DNA of 64,000 nt from Endozoicomonas sp965198415 (GCA_965198415.1 CBDAPN010000032.1:1240001-1304000), one strand, 5' to 3'; shown: positions 27,621 to 37,316, counted from the stretch's first letter. Numbers and translations: made by a program. The notes: generated by a model not told the origin, from the letters alone.

Positions 27621-28901
27621 ATGGGCCAAGAAGTACATACCAACCGTCGTTTGAGTGCAGCTATGCTGATCATGGGTAGCTCGCAGATTTACAAGGGCCA
27701 TTGGGTTAAAGGTTTTGCATTTTTATGCTTGCAGGTCGCTTTTTTACTCGCACTACCGCAACTGGCAGAAGCACTTAACGGTTTAATCTCTCTGGGAGAT
27801 GTCGCTCAGGTGCGCCACGGCTTTAAAGTAATTCAGGGTGATCACTCGATTTTTATGCTGGTTGAAGGCGTCATAGCGTTGATTCTTACGCTGATGTTTC
27901 TTTGGGCTTACTTTATTAATATCAAAGACGCTGCCAACCTTCGCCATTGCAACCTGTCGTTATCTCAGCAGATAAAAGCAATATACGACAAAAATTTTCC
28001 ATTAATTGTGTTATCGCCTGCTTTTATTGCAAGCGTGGCTTTTATCCTTTTGCCACTGGTTATCACCGTTCTTGTTTCGTTTACCAATTACTCCGCCCCT
28101 CATCACATCCCACCACGTAATCTGGTGGACTGGGTTGGCTTTAAAAATTTTATTTCGTTATTTCAACTGAAGATTTGGTCTAACACCTTTTTAGGAGTTG
28201 CATCCTGGACGATTGCCTGGGCTTTTTTAGCAACCCTTTGTACGTTCGGCTTCGGTTTTATACTGGCGCTGGCACTGGAAAAGCGGAATATTAAAGCAAA
28301 GAAAGCGTGGCGGTTCGTGTTTATTTTACCCTACGCTATTCCCGCGTTTGTCACCTTGTTGATGTTTCGGCTACTGCTCAATGGAATCGGGCCACTTAAT
28401 AGCATGCTGAACGGCTTAGGGTTTGAGTCGATTGCTTTTTTGTCTGACCCCATTTTGGCTAAAGTATCGGTTATTGCCATCAGTATGTGGGTTGGTTCTC
28501 CTTATTTCATGTTGTTAATTTCCGGCGCACTGACCAACATCCCTCAAGATCTTTACGAAGCCAGTGAGGTTGACGGCGCTAGTCGTTTTCAGCAGTTCAG
28601 GGAGATAACCTTTCCTATGGTTATGCATCAAGTCGCCCCCTCACTGGTGATGACCTTTGCACACAACTTCAATAATTTTGGTGCGATTTATCTGTTAACC
28701 GGCGGCGGTCCTATTAATCCTGAATATCGTTTCGCGGGACATACCGATATTCTGATTACCTGGATTTATAAACTGACTCTGGATTTTCAGCAGTATCACA
28801 TCGCCTCTGTGATTTCCATTGTCGTTTTCCTATTCTTGTCTTGCATTGCGATTTGGCAATTCCGGCGCATGAAATCATTTAAAGACGACGTCGGAGCGTA
28901 A
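27621..28901 (+). CDS. malF: Maltodextrin permease MalF
   Basis: Inner-membrane permease subunit partnering MalG and MalK. The protein of about 426 residues has an N-terminal pair of membrane segments, then the MalF-type core. The EAA coupling loop reads YEASEVDGASRFQQFREITFPM, where MalK docks. It lacks the large periplasmic P2 insertion of E. coli MalF (514 residues). The frame could begin at GTG 27609, overlapping malE's end, but ATG 27621 is more usual; both lie behind GGAG. Confidence 0.92.
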   Translation: MGQEVHTNRRLSAAMLIMGSSQIYKGHWVKGFAFLCLQVAFLLALPQLAEALNGLISLGDVAQVRHGFKVIQGDHSIFMLVEGVIALILTLMFLWAYFINIKDAANLRHCNLSLSQQIKAIYDKNFPLIVLSPAFIASVAFILLPLVITVLVSFTNYSAPHHIPPRNLVDWVGFKNFISLFQLKIWSNTFLGVASWTIAWAFLATLCTFGFGFILALALEKRNIKAKKAWRFVFILPYAIPAFVTLLMFRLLLNGIGPLNSMLNGLGFESIAFLSDPILAKVSVIAISMWVGSPYFMLLISGALTNIPQDLYEASEVDGASRFQQFREITFPMVMHQVAPSLVMTFAHNFNNFGAIYLLTGGGPINPEYRFAGHTDILITWIYKLTLDFQQYHIASVISIVVFLFLSCIAIWQFRRMKSFKDDVGA

Positions 28902-28903
28902 TT

Positions 28904-29737
28904 ATGAACAATTTTTTGCATAAAACAGGCAACTTTTTCGTTTATTTATTTTTGGCCTGTAACGCTATTCTGGTTTTGGGGCCAGTGCTCTGGACTGTTT
29001 TAGCGTCCTTTAAACCCGGTAATACCATGTTTAGCTCCACGTTTACCGGTTTTGGTTTTACGCTGGATCACTACCGAACCTTGTTCACCGACACTCCTTA
29101 CATGCAGTGGTATAAGAACACGCTCCTTTTGGCTACTGCCAATATGCTGATCTCTCTGGTAGTAGTCACCCTGACTGCTTTTGTGTTTTCCCGTTATCGC
29201 TTCAAAGGGAAACGCAATATTATGATGAGTATTCTCGTTTTGCAGATGTTTCCGGCCTTCCTTTCCATGACTGCCATATACATCCTGCTTTCAAAACTGA
29301 ACCTGATTGATACTTACATCGGTTTGCTGTTTGTTTATGTCACAGGTTCGCTACCTTTTATGACTTGGCTGGTCAAAGGGTATTTTGACGCCATTCCTAC
29401 ATCGCTTGATGAAGCCGCTAAGATAGATGGCGCAGGTCATATGACCATTTTTATAGAAATTATTTTACCGCTGGCCAAGCCCATTCTTGTTTTTGTAGCT
29501 CTTGTGTCGTTTACCGGGCCTTGGATGGATTTTATATTGCCTACGCTGATTTTACGCAGTGAAGAAAAAATGACCTTGGCTATTGGTATATTCAGCTGGA
29601 TCTCCTCCAACTCCGCAGAGAATTACACCCTTTTTGCCGCCGGTGCCTTGCTGGTTGCCATACCAATCACCCTGCTATTTGTGGTAACCCAAAAGCACAT
29701 AACAACCGGCCTAGTGAGTGGCGCTGTTAAAGAATAA
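28904..29737 (+). CDS. malG: Maltodextrin permease MalG
   Basis: Second inner-membrane permease subunit. The 277 residues include about six membrane helices and the EAA loop LDEAAKIDGAGHMTIFIEIILPLAKP. The C-terminal end (QKHITTGLVSGAVKE) is highly characteristic of MalG, whose tail reaches into the translocation interface. It starts 2 bp after the malF stop with GGAG upstream, indicating translational coupling. Confidence 0.95.
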   Translation: MNNFLHKTGNFFVYLFLACNAILVLGPVLWTVLASFKPGNTMFSSTFTGFGFTLDHYRTLFTDTPYMQWYKNTLLLATANMLISLVVVTLTAFVFSRYRFKGKRNIMMSILVLQMFPAFLSMTAIYILLSKLNLIDTYIGLLFVYVTGSLPFMTWLVKGYFDAIPTSLDEAAKIDGAGHMTIFIEIILPLAKPILVFVALVSFTGPWMDFILPTLILRSEEKMTLAIGIFSWISSNSAENYTLFAAGALLVAIPITLLFVVTQKHITTGLVSGAVKE

Positions 29738-29754
29738 CTCCCGGGAAGATAAAA

Positions 29755-31524
29755 ATGATCACTAAAAGTTCTTTAATGCACTTTGCCAAAAGTGCTGATA
29801 GTTACGCATACGATAAAAAAACACTGCATATCCGTTTTCGCACCGCTCGCAGCGAAGTTAAGAAAGTTACACTGTGGATTGGCGACCCCTATAAATGGCA
29901 GGAAGGCGGCCTCGATGGTGGTAACCTCGGTGGCAGTGATGCTCATGGCTGGATTGGTGGTAACGAAGTCCCCATGCACCATGAAGGTCATTCTGAGCAC
30001 CACGACCATTGGTTTGCTGAATTTACGCCACCCAAACGCAGAAGCCGCTATGGCTTTATTCTCCACGGCAGAGATGGGGAACAATTATTATTTGGTGAGC
30101 GACGATGTATTGATATTTCTGATGCACAAGTGGCTGAGATCGAATTAAGTAACCTGAGTAACTTTTTTTGTTTTCCCTACATCAACCCAAAAGATGTCTT
30201 GGAGGTGCCAAGCTGGGTAAAAAATACCATCTGGTATCAGATCTTTCCTGAGCGGTTTGCCAACGGGCGACCGGAAATATCGCCTGCCAATGTTCAGCCC
30301 TGGGGCACACCGCCTACAAATGACAATTTTATGGGTGGCGATCTATGGGGTGTGATCGACAAACTCGACTATCTGCAAGAGCTCGGCGTTAATGGCCTTT
30401 ACTTTTGCCCAATATTTAAGGCAGAAGCCAACCATAAATACGACACCATTGATTATATGCAAGTTGACCCGGCATTTGGTGGTAACGAAGCCTTTAAATT
30501 ATTAGTAAAAGAGGCGCACCGTCGTGGAATGAAGGTGATGCTCGACGCCGTATTTAATCATATTGGCCATAAGTCGCCTTTGTGGCTTGATGTTGTTAAC
30601 AATGGTCAAAACTCTAAGTACGCTGATTGGTTCTGGGTTAATGAATTTCCGGTTTATCCTGCCCAACAGGCGCCAGGGGATGAGCTTAATTATGAGACCT
30701 TTGCCAATGTGGCCGAAATGCCCAAACTCAATACGGAAAACGAAGCCTGTCGTCGTTATTTATTGGACGTAGCACGATACTGGCTTGAAGAGTTTGATAT
30801 TGATGGCTGGCGTCTGGATGTGGCGAATGAAGTTGACCATGAGTTCTGGCGAGATTTCAGGCGTGTTGTGAAAGGTATCAAGCCGGACTGTTACATACTT
30901 GGAGAAATTTGGCACGAGGGCATGGCTTGGCTACGGGGAGAGCAGTATGACTCTCTTATGAATTACCCACTGACTCAGGCGACCGTGGAGTATTTTGCCC
31001 TAAACAGTAGCGATAAATCGACATTTATGACCGATGTTACCCGTTCTTATCTGGCCTACCCAAGAAATGTCAACGAGGCGATGTTTAACCTGCTTGAAAG
31101 TCATGACACCTCACGCATCATCAGTCTTTGTGATGGCAATAAAGCAAAAGCAAAACTGGCTTACCTGTTTATGTTTACCCAAGCAGGGTCACCCTGTATT
31201 TATTATGGCGGTGAGATTGGTATGGATGGACGACGGGGAATGGGTATGGAGAATAATCGCAAATGCATGGTTTGGGATTCAGGAGAGCAGGATCTGGCTT
31301 TTCAGGACTTTATTAAAGAGCTGATAACACTACGCAAAGCACACCCTGAACTTAACTCACCCGTTATACAGTGGCTAACTATCAGCGACAGTGACTGCAT
31401 TGCTTACCAGCGTGGCAAGCTGCAAATTATTATTAACAATTCAACGCAAGCCAAGGTACTCACGTTTAACGATCAGGTGCTGGAGCTGGAGCCCTATGGG
31501 TACACAATTAACACTGAATCATAG
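29755..31524 (+). CDS. Neopullulanase/cyclomaltodextrinase-type GH13 enzyme
   Basis: Cytoplasmic (no signal peptide) hydrolase of imported dextrins or cyclodextrins. The 589-residue protein has an N-terminal domain (about 1-130) typical of the GH13_20 subfamily, then the barrel: WYQIFPERFANG, DAVFNHIG, nucleophile aspartate in DGWRLDVANEVD, acid/base glutamate in ILGEIWHE, and stabilising aspartate in LLESHDTSR. It follows malG by 17 bp. It would break down what the MalEFGK transporter brings in. Confidence 0.92.
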   Translation: MITKSSLMHFAKSADSYAYDKKTLHIRFRTARSEVKKVTLWIGDPYKWQEGGLDGGNLGGSDAHGWIGGNEVPMHHEGHSEHHDHWFAEFTPPKRRSRYGFILHGRDGEQLLFGERRCIDISDAQVAEIELSNLSNFFCFPYINPKDVLEVPSWVKNTIWYQIFPERFANGRPEISPANVQPWGTPPTNDNFMGGDLWGVIDKLDYLQELGVNGLYFCPIFKAEANHKYDTIDYMQVDPAFGGNEAFKLLVKEAHRRGMKVMLDAVFNHIGHKSPLWLDVVNNGQNSKYADWFWVNEFPVYPAQQAPGDELNYETFANVAEMPKLNTENEACRRYLLDVARYWLEEFDIDGWRLDVANEVDHEFWRDFRRVVKGIKPDCYILGEIWHEGMAWLRGEQYDSLMNYPLTQATVEYFALNSSDKSTFMTDVTRSYLAYPRNVNEAMFNLLESHDTSRIISLCDGNKAKAKLAYLFMFTQAGSPCIYYGGEIGMDGRRGMGMENNRKCMVWDSGEQDLAFQDFIKELITLRKAHPELNSPVIQWLTISDSDCIAYQRGKLQIIINNSTQAKVLTFNDQVLELEPYGYTINTES

Positions 31525-31570
31525 GTGGTGGTACTATGCCGATCCCATGCTTTGCTTTAAAGGATTTTCC

Positions 31571-32368
31571 GTGACCGATCTTGTATCCAAACTGGTAGAT
31601 TTTGGCTTTACCAAAACTGACGCTCTTGTGTACATCGACTTATTGAAAAATGGTCGTTCCAGTGGGTACAAAATCGCCAAAAATATCTCCCTTTCCCGCT
31701 CAACGGTCTATACGTCGATCGACCAATTGTACAAGAAAGGGTTTATTTTTCTGTTGGAGGGGGAGAGTAAAGAGTACGAAGCCAAAGCTCCGGAGTTGAT
31801 TCTGAGTCAGATTGAGAAAAAAACCGTTGAGAATATTCACATTCTCAAAGATCAGCTCTCCCAAATGATGATTCAGGAGGAACGTGAGTTTGTCTATAAC
31901 ATCACCGGGTTTGATAACCTTGTGCAAAAAGCCCGGGAGCTGATTAGTCAGGCACAGTCTGAAATTTATCTTAACACCGATATCCGCTTGAGTTTGTGGT
32001 CTGAAGAGCTGTGTGATGCTGTGGAGCGTGGGGTGCGTGTTATTGTGTTTTCCTTTAATCGGGTTGAGGCTCCGCATCCGAAAATAGAAGTCTATTCACG
32101 TTCACAGGAGGCGGAATCCGAGTATCCTTCCCACCGTTTCATGCTGGTTTCTGACATGAAAAAAACCATTGTTTTCTCCCATCGTCATCAGGCCGTGGGT
32201 ATTTATTCCAACAACTATCTGTTGTTGAAAATAACCGCTGAGCATATTCACAGTGATATTTATCTGACCAAGTGCGAGCAGGCTGGTTCAGCAGTGAATT
32301 TTAATATTGGAACGCTGCACGAGACTGGCAATGCGATGATGAAAGACAGTCAAGACAGGTCAAAGTGA
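31571..32368 (+). CDS. TrmB-family transcriptional regulator
   Basis: Probable sugar-responsive regulator of the cluster. A winged helix-turn-helix is at the N-terminus (LVSKLVDFGFTKTDALVYID, then SSGYKIAKNISLSRSTVYTSIDQLYKKGF). A TrmB-type effector domain of the phospholipase-D-like fold follows (AQSEIYLNTDIRLSLWSEEL, then RGVRVIVFSFN). GTG 31571 has AGGA 8 nt upstream and gives the typical start (about 265 residues). ATG 31547 in the same frame is an alternative. It is the last gene of the plus arm. TrmB proteins control maltose/trehalose uptake in archaea; finding one in place of MalT is unusual for this group. Confidence 0.85.
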   Translation: MTDLVSKLVDFGFTKTDALVYIDLLKNGRSSGYKIAKNISLSRSTVYTSIDQLYKKGFIFLLEGESKEYEAKAPELILSQIEKKTVENIHILKDQLSQMMIQEEREFVYNITGFDNLVQKARELISQAQSEIYLNTDIRLSLWSEELCDAVERGVRVIVFSFNRVEAPHPKIEVYSRSQEAESEYPSHRFMLVSDMKKTIVFSHRHQAVGIYSNNYLLLKITAEHIHSDIYLTKCEQAGSAVNFNIGTLHETGNAMMKDSQDRSK

Positions 32369-32488
32369 AATATCAGTATCTTTGTGCGGTGATGACTGTG
32401 TACCGTTTTATTTAGATGATGTTGTTGCTAATTGTCATATTATTCATGGGAGCAACACTCATTAAAGTTTCACAGTGGGAGGGACACA

Positions 32489-33295
32489 ATGAGCGATCTT
32501 AAAGCTGCTGTTATTCAGTTTTGCTCGGGGCTGGATATTGCTGCGAATCTTGCACAGATTGAGCACCTGCTGGACGCTCATTTAAACGACGCCGACATTG
32601 TACTATTACCAGAGTGTTTTGCCATGCTCGGCGCAGCGCAAACAGTGGTCGCCTCACAAGCACAGGAAGTGAAGAACTGGATGGCCTCTATGGCCTGCAA
32701 ACACCAATGTTGGCTGATTGGTGGCTCACTGCCTGTAAAAAGTGCTGAGCAAGAGCGCTGCCATGCGGCGTGCTTTGTCTACAACCCCATAGGTCAGGCA
32801 GTAGCCTGCTATCACAAAATGCACTTATTCGATGTTGATATTGCCGATGATAAAGGGGCTTATCGGGAGTCGAAGGATTTTGCTCCGGGTGCCGGGCTTA
32901 CGGTGGTTGATATGGAGAGTGCCTGTGTTGGTCTGTCGATTTGCTACGATCTGCGCTTTCCTGAGTTGTATCGTGCCTTGGTTGCTCAAGGTGCAACCAT
33001 TCTTACGGTACCGGCAGCTTTTACTCAAGTAACCGGTGCAGCGCACTGGGAGGTGTTGTTGCGGGCAAGGGCAATCGAAAACCAATGTTATGTGTTGGCA
33101 GCCAATCAAGGAGGAACGCATCCAGACGGGCGAAAGACTTACGGGCACAGCATGATTATTTCCCCTTGGGGTGAGGTGTTGGCCGAAGCACCCGCTGAGG
33201 GTGCTGCTGTGATTACGCACACACTTGATCTGAATAAACTGGCAGCGGTTCGTAATAAGATGCCCTGCCTAAATCATCGTCGTATGAACAGTTAG
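32489..33295 (+). CDS. Nit-family carbon-nitrogen hydrolase
   Basis: Nitrilase-superfamily amidase, closest in pattern to Nit1-type deaminated glutathione amidase, a metabolite repair enzyme. The catalytic triad is visible: Glu in LLPECFAM, Lys in YHKMHLFD, Cys in LSICYDLRFPELYR. Start ATG 32489 has GGGAGG upstream; the 19 further codons open upstream are not needed. The length is 268 residues. It converges on ppk with only 4 bp between the stops. Confidence 0.9.
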   Translation: MSDLKAAVIQFCSGLDIAANLAQIEHLLDAHLNDADIVLLPECFAMLGAAQTVVASQAQEVKNWMASMACKHQCWLIGGSLPVKSAEQERCHAACFVYNPIGQAVACYHKMHLFDVDIADDKGAYRESKDFAPGAGLTVVDMESACVGLSICYDLRFPELYRALVAQGATILTVPAAFTQVTGAAHWEVLLRARAIENQCYVLAANQGGTHPDGRKTYGHSMIISPWGEVLAEAPAEGAAVITHTLDLNKLAAVRNKMPCLNHRRMNS

Positions 33296-33299
33296 CGTG

Positions 33300-35504
33300 T
33301 CATTCCGTAGAGGGCTTATTGACAACCACTGCCAGAGTTTCCATCAGCCGATCCTGAGCATTGCGCCGTCGTTGGCTACGGACGGGTTTGTTTTTTTCGT
33401 AACTGCCGTCGCTTTGCAACTGCCAGCTGCGGGTGTTGTCGCCAAGGTAGTAGTCCAGTTCTTTTTTTACCCGCGCTGCGAGTTTCGGGTCTTCAATAGG
33501 GAAGCAGGCTTCAATACGCATATCAAGGTTACGTATCATGGCATCGGCACTGGTGCAGTACACCAGTGCGTCGTCGTCTGAATTTTCAAAATAGTAGACG
33601 CGGGTATGCTCCAGAAAACGCCCGACAATTGAGCGAACTCGTATATTGTCAGAAAGCCCTTCTACACCGGGTTTCAGGCAGCAAATGCCCCGCACAATTA
33701 AGTCTATCTCCACGCCTGCCTGAGAAGCCTTGTATAAGGCTTTAATCATATGGGACTCCGTCAGGGAGTTTATTTTGATAATGATACGGGCAGGCTTGCC
33801 CTCTTTGGCGTTGCTGGCTTCTTGATTGATCAGGTCGCCTAGGTTTTTTTTCAGCGTGAACGGCGCGTGGAACAGTTTACGCACCCGAACTGCACGCCCC
33901 ATACCGGTGAGCTGCTGGAATATTTTGTGAACGTCGTTGGTCAGGGTTTTATCGCAGGTAAGTAGGCTGTAATCCGTGTAAAGGCGAGCATTTGCGGCGT
34001 GATAATTGCCGGTGCCCAAGTGAGCATAACGCTGAATATGGCGCCCTTCACGGCGTACAATCAGCATCATTTTGGCATGGGTTTTGTACCCGACCACACC
34101 GTATACGACAACGGCTCCGGCTTCTTGTAAGCGACGCGCCAGAGCGAGATTCTCTTCTTCGTCAAAACGGGCACGGATTTCCACCACTACGGTGACCTCT
34201 TTGCCTTGCCGGGCAGCTTCTACCAGAGCGTCGACTATTTCTGAGCGCGCACCGGTGCGATACAGGGTTTGACGAATTGCCAGTACTTCCGGGTCTTTAG
34301 CTGCTTGGCGCAACATATCCACAACCGGTGTAAAGGACTCGAAGGGGTGGTGTAGCAAAACGTCCTGTTTCGATACCAAATCCAGCACATTGTTACTGTG
34401 TTTTCGCTTGCTGTGCAGCCCTTTGGGATAACCTGCTGTAAAGGGGGGAAAGACCAGGTCTGGCCTATTGTTGGTGTCGCAGATGGACATCATTCGTGTC
34501 AGATTAACTGGCCCATTGACCCGATAAAGTTCGTCTTCCGTCAGACCAAACTCTTTGAGCAGAAAATCCAATAGGGGTTGTGGGCAGTTGTCGGCTACCT
34601 CCAGCCGCACCGCTTTACCGTAACGCCGCGAGAGCAGCTCACCCTGTAGTGCTTTGGCGAGGTCTTCCACTTCATCTTCCAGATCCAGATCGCTGTTTCG
34701 AGTCAGGCGGAACTGGTAGCAGCCTTTGATATCCATCCCAGGGAATAGGTCGCTTACGTGACGATGGATGATAGACGACAAAAATACGTAATCATTTTTG
34801 CGGCCTTCACAGATATCTTCCGGCAGTTTGACAATCCGGGGCAGTGAACGTGGTGCCGGAATGACAGCCATACCGGTATCGCGACCAAAGGCATCTTTTC
34901 CTTCTAAAGAGACAATAAAGCAGAGCAATTTATTCGCCAGCCGTGGAAAGGGGTGAGCCGGGTCAAGGCCTATAGGGCTGATGATTGGCATGACCTCATG
35001 GTAGAAGAAACGTTTGATCCAAGCTTGCTGTTTTTCTGTCAACTCATTGCGGCGCAAGAACCGAATGCCCTCTTTTCGCAGGGAGGGGAGCAGGCTGTCG
35101 TTGAGAATTTTATACTGCAGTTCGACGTATTCTTTGGCTTTGTGGCTGATCTGAGCCAAGATCTGCTGGGGTCCCATGCCGTCCATGCCGACCTGTTCCC
35201 GGGAGAAGTCGATCTGTTGCATGAGACCGGCAACACGGATTTCAAAAAATTCATCCAGATTGGAGCTGAAAATTAGCAGAAACCGAAAACGCTCCAGCAA
35301 TGGGTAGTCTTCAGTCAGCGCCTGCTGTAATACCCGAAAGTTAAAAGCCAGGTGGCTCAGTTCACGGTTAATGTAGTAATCGGGGTTTTGGTAATCGGTA
35401 ACTTTTGCAGGCTTAATTACCGCTACTGTTTTGGTTTCGGACGCATTGGTCTCAGGCGCTGGCGTTTTGGCAGTTTGAACGTCCGACTGTTGGGAATTAT
35501 CCAT
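33300..35504 (-). CDS. ppk: Polyphosphate kinase Ppk1
   Basis: Polymerises the gamma-phosphate of ATP into polyphosphate at the membrane. At 734 residues it has a slightly extended, low-complexity N-terminus (about 1-40). The four-domain core is intact: YINRELSHLAFNFRVL, SSNLDEFFEIRVAGL, DVLLHHPFESF, the autophosphorylated histidine in YAHLGTGNYHAANARLYTD, and the second histidine in FLEHTRVYYFEN. It is a single-gene unit here; no exopolyphosphatase gene is beside it. Confidence 0.96.
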   Translation of the reverse strand: MDNSQQSDVQTAKTPAPETNASETKTVAVIKPAKVTDYQNPDYYINRELSHLAFNFRVLQQALTEDYPLLERFRFLLIFSSNLDEFFEIRVAGLMQQIDFSREQVGMDGMGPQQILAQISHKAKEYVELQYKILNDSLLPSLRKEGIRFLRRNELTEKQQAWIKRFFYHEVMPIISPIGLDPAHPFPRLANKLLCFIVSLEGKDAFGRDTGMAVIPAPRSLPRIVKLPEDICEGRKNDYVFLSSIIHRHVSDLFPGMDIKGCYQFRLTRNSDLDLEDEVEDLAKALQGELLSRRYGKAVRLEVADNCPQPLLDFLLKEFGLTEDELYRVNGPVNLTRMMSICDTNNRPDLVFPPFTAGYPKGLHSKRKHSNNVLDLVSKQDVLLHHPFESFTPVVDMLRQAAKDPEVLAIRQTLYRTGARSEIVDALVEAARQGKEVTVVVEIRARFDEEENLALARRLQEAGAVVVYGVVGYKTHAKMMLIVRREGRHIQRYAHLGTGNYHAANARLYTDYSLLTCDKTLTNDVHKIFQQLTGMGRAVRVRKLFHAPFTLKKNLGDLINQEASNAKEGKPARIIIKINSLTESHMIKALYKASQAGVEIDLIVRGICCLKPGVEGLSDNIRVRSIVGRFLEHTRVYYFENSDDDALVYCTSADAMIRNLDMRIEACFPIEDPKLAARVKKELDYYLGDNTRSWQLQSDGSYEKNKPVRSQRRRNAQDRLMETLAVVVNKPSTE

Positions 35505-36051
35505 GTGATCTCGTCTCGATAAAATTGCAGCAGCCGGCGAAATAATTGGGCGCGGGCTTTGGGCGACACTCCGGGCGGTTAAATAGCGGGCTTGGAGAGT
35601 GGCGCATTATTTTTATTTTAACAGAAATGCGACTGACTATTCTCCTGAGATATCCGGACTCTAATCCTACGTGGGAGTTAACCCCTGTGCACCCGGCTCA
35701 ATATAATTCGACCATGAAAGGGTTCATCTTTTCATCGCTCACCAAGGGTGAGAATCTTTACGCAAATTAGAAGAGCTGTTTAAGTTGAACCTCAGATACG
35801 CCAAGATAACGAAGGCGGAAGAAGTTTTCATTATCTCGGCAAGCCTTATTTGGTGCCAATGGTTCAGTGGGACAGCCATTTCCCAAAGTCGTGGGAGTAG
35901 TACAAATTACCCGATAGGCACAACTTTCAATAAAGTTAACAACCGGTGAGTCTTTTGTGGATAAACTGTGAAAGTCTGTGAATAAGCTATGTATACACAG
36001 GGTATAAAAGACTTTAACAGTGAAGTTAAGGATGTGGACAAGGAAGGAATT
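35505..36051. other. Gap with DnaA-box-like cluster
   Basis: 547 bp between the divergent ppk and the Lar-like gene. The left part shows no feature I recognise. The right end (35956-36041) has four DnaA-box-like 9-mers: TTATCCACA (minus, 35956-35964, perfect), TTATTCACA (minus, 35977-35985), GTATACACA (plus, 35991-35999) and TTGTCCACA (minus, 36033-36041). A fifth, perfect box is at 36166-36174 inside the next gene. The sites overlap the probable promoter of the Lar-like gene. The minus strand carries an open frame (35767-36144) with no start or support; I do not call it. Confidence 0.45.
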
Positions 36052-36336
36052 ATGAAGCTCAAGCCCTGCCCATGCTGCCGCGGTAAAGCGGTTTTCAGCG
36101 GCCTGACAGTAGGTAAAGGTAATCGCCGGGTAAGAATGTGGCAAGCCAGTTGTCGAGGGTGCGGCTTATCCACAGACCTGGATGAGAGCAAACGTTACGC
36201 AGCCAAACGCTGGAACCAGCGACAGGAGAGCGCAAACCTGCAAATGTGGGTAACGCTGCTGGCAGCAGCGCTACCAGCGGCTATTGTGATGAGCCTGTTG
36301 CTTGGCAATCTGATGGGTATCAGCTTAACTGGCTGA
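36052..36336 (+). CDS. Lar-like zinc-ribbon membrane protein
   Basis: A 94-residue protein with an N-terminal zinc-ribbon of the restriction-alleviation (Lar) type. KPCPCCRGKAVFSG and the later CRGCG supply four cysteines, followed by the usual aromatic W-N-x-R close (AAKRWNQRQE). A C-terminal hydrophobic helix (WVTLLAAALPAAIVMSLLLG) should anchor it in the membrane, which phage Lar lacks. ATG 36052 sits behind AGGAAGGA, better than the upstream in-frame ATG at 35989. Function unknown; the fold may bind metal or nucleic acid. It converges on znuA. Confidence 0.7.
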   Translation: MKLKPCPCCRGKAVFSGLTVGKGNRRVRMWQASCRGCGLSTDLDESKRYAAKRWNQRQESANLQMWVTLLAAALPAAIVMSLLLGNLMGISLTG

Positions 36337-36351
36337 ACTTTGCACTCCTTT

Positions 36352-37275
36352 TTACCCGGAGGTTTTCCCACCTGAGCAACTAACAATGTTATCCACAAGC
36401 TGCTTGATGAACGCTGCATAACTGTCTGCCCCAGGCTCAATGTCGCCTGCCAATGGGTCCAGCACACCAACTTTTATAGACAGGCCATCGGTTAGGCGAT
36501 CAATGTATGCCGGCTCAAACTGAGGCTCCCTGAAGACGCAACTGGCTCCCGCTTTTTTCAGTTCCTGTTGTAGAACGACTAAATGCCGTGCGCCGGGTTG
36601 CTGCGCCGGATTCAAGGTGAAATAACCGGCCATTCTTAAATCGTATTGATCTTCGAGGTAGCCATAGGCGTCATGGAACACAAAAAACGGTTTATTTCCC
36701 GACTGCTCAACTATCTTTTCGTTGCGGGTATCAACCTCATTCATACTCTGTAAAAAGTGCTTGAGATTGCTACTATATTTTGCTTTATTGGCGGCATCTA
36801 ATGACGTTAAAACCCGAGCAATTTCACCAGCCATTACCCGTGCGTTCTCAGTGCTTAGCCAGATGTGGGCGTCCAAATCCTTATGGCCGTGATGGTCGTG
36901 GTGATCATGATGATCGTCATGTTCCTCCATGCGCCTCAGCTGTATGCCCGGTAAATCCATCATAGAAACCGCTTTCGTGCCTTTGGCGTTACTGAGCATT
37001 TTAGGCAAGAAGGCCTCCATTGAAGGTCCAATCCAAAAAATGACATCCGCATCCCGAAGTTTGCGGGCATCAGAGGGTTTGAGGCTATAGCTATGGGGTG
37101 AATTCCCGGGGGGAAGTAAAACTTCAGTTCTTGAAACGCCGTCAGTAATGGCCTGAGCAATTAGCTGCAGCGGCTTGATACTGGTCAGTACCTTCACTGG
37201 CTCTGCACAGGCCAGTGTGCTGGCAACTATCAGCAGAAATGAGAGTGAAAGCTGTTTGAAACTTGGGGACTGCAT
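36352..37275 (-). CDS. znuA: Zinc-binding periplasmic protein ZnuA
   Basis: High-affinity zinc receptor for the ZnuBC importer (encoded at 62.9-64 kb). The precursor of about 307 residues has a signal peptide (cleavage after ACA), metal ligand histidines in PPGNSPHSYSLKPSDA, a His/Asp-rich charged loop (HDDHHDHHDHHGHKDLDAHIW), and the later FVFHDAYGYLEDQY. ATG 37275 is preferred; 14 further upstream codons would overlap the Zur box. Separation from znuCB by 25 kb is notable, but the shared Zur boxes link them. Confidence 0.94.
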   Translation of the reverse strand: MQSPSFKQLSLSFLLIVASTLACAEPVKVLTSIKPLQLIAQAITDGVSRTEVLLPPGNSPHSYSLKPSDARKLRDADVIFWIGPSMEAFLPKMLSNAKGTKAVSMMDLPGIQLRRMEEHDDHHDHHDHHGHKDLDAHIWLSTENARVMAGEIARVLTSLDAANKAKYSSNLKHFLQSMNEVDTRNEKIVEQSGNKPFFVFHDAYGYLEDQYDLRMAGYFTLNPAQQPGARHLVVLQQELKKAGASCVFREPQFEPAYIDRLTDGLSIKVGVLDPLAGDIEPGADSYAAFIKQLVDNIVSCSGGKTSG

Positions 37276-37301
37276 ACAGTGAGACCGATAAATTTTTGAA
37301 T

Positions 37302-37316
37302 TGTTATAACATAACA
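37302..37316. promoter_or_regulatory. Zur box of znuA
   Basis: TGTTATAACATAACA matches the gammaproteobacterial Zur core TGTTATANTATAACA at all but one specified position. It lies 27 bp upstream of the znuA start codon. Zinc-loaded Zur should repress znuA here. Confidence 0.85.

Noticed and set aside
35767..36144. Minus-strand open frame antisense to the Lar-like gene
   Set aside because: The first half is antisense to a better-supported gene, and no ribosome binding site or start before the free half could be found. The protein-like end alone is too weak.
35905..36400. Chromosomal replication origin
   Set aside because: DnaA-box-like sites cluster here, but no dnaA, dnaN, rpmH or gid genes and no clear AT-rich unwinding element are nearby.
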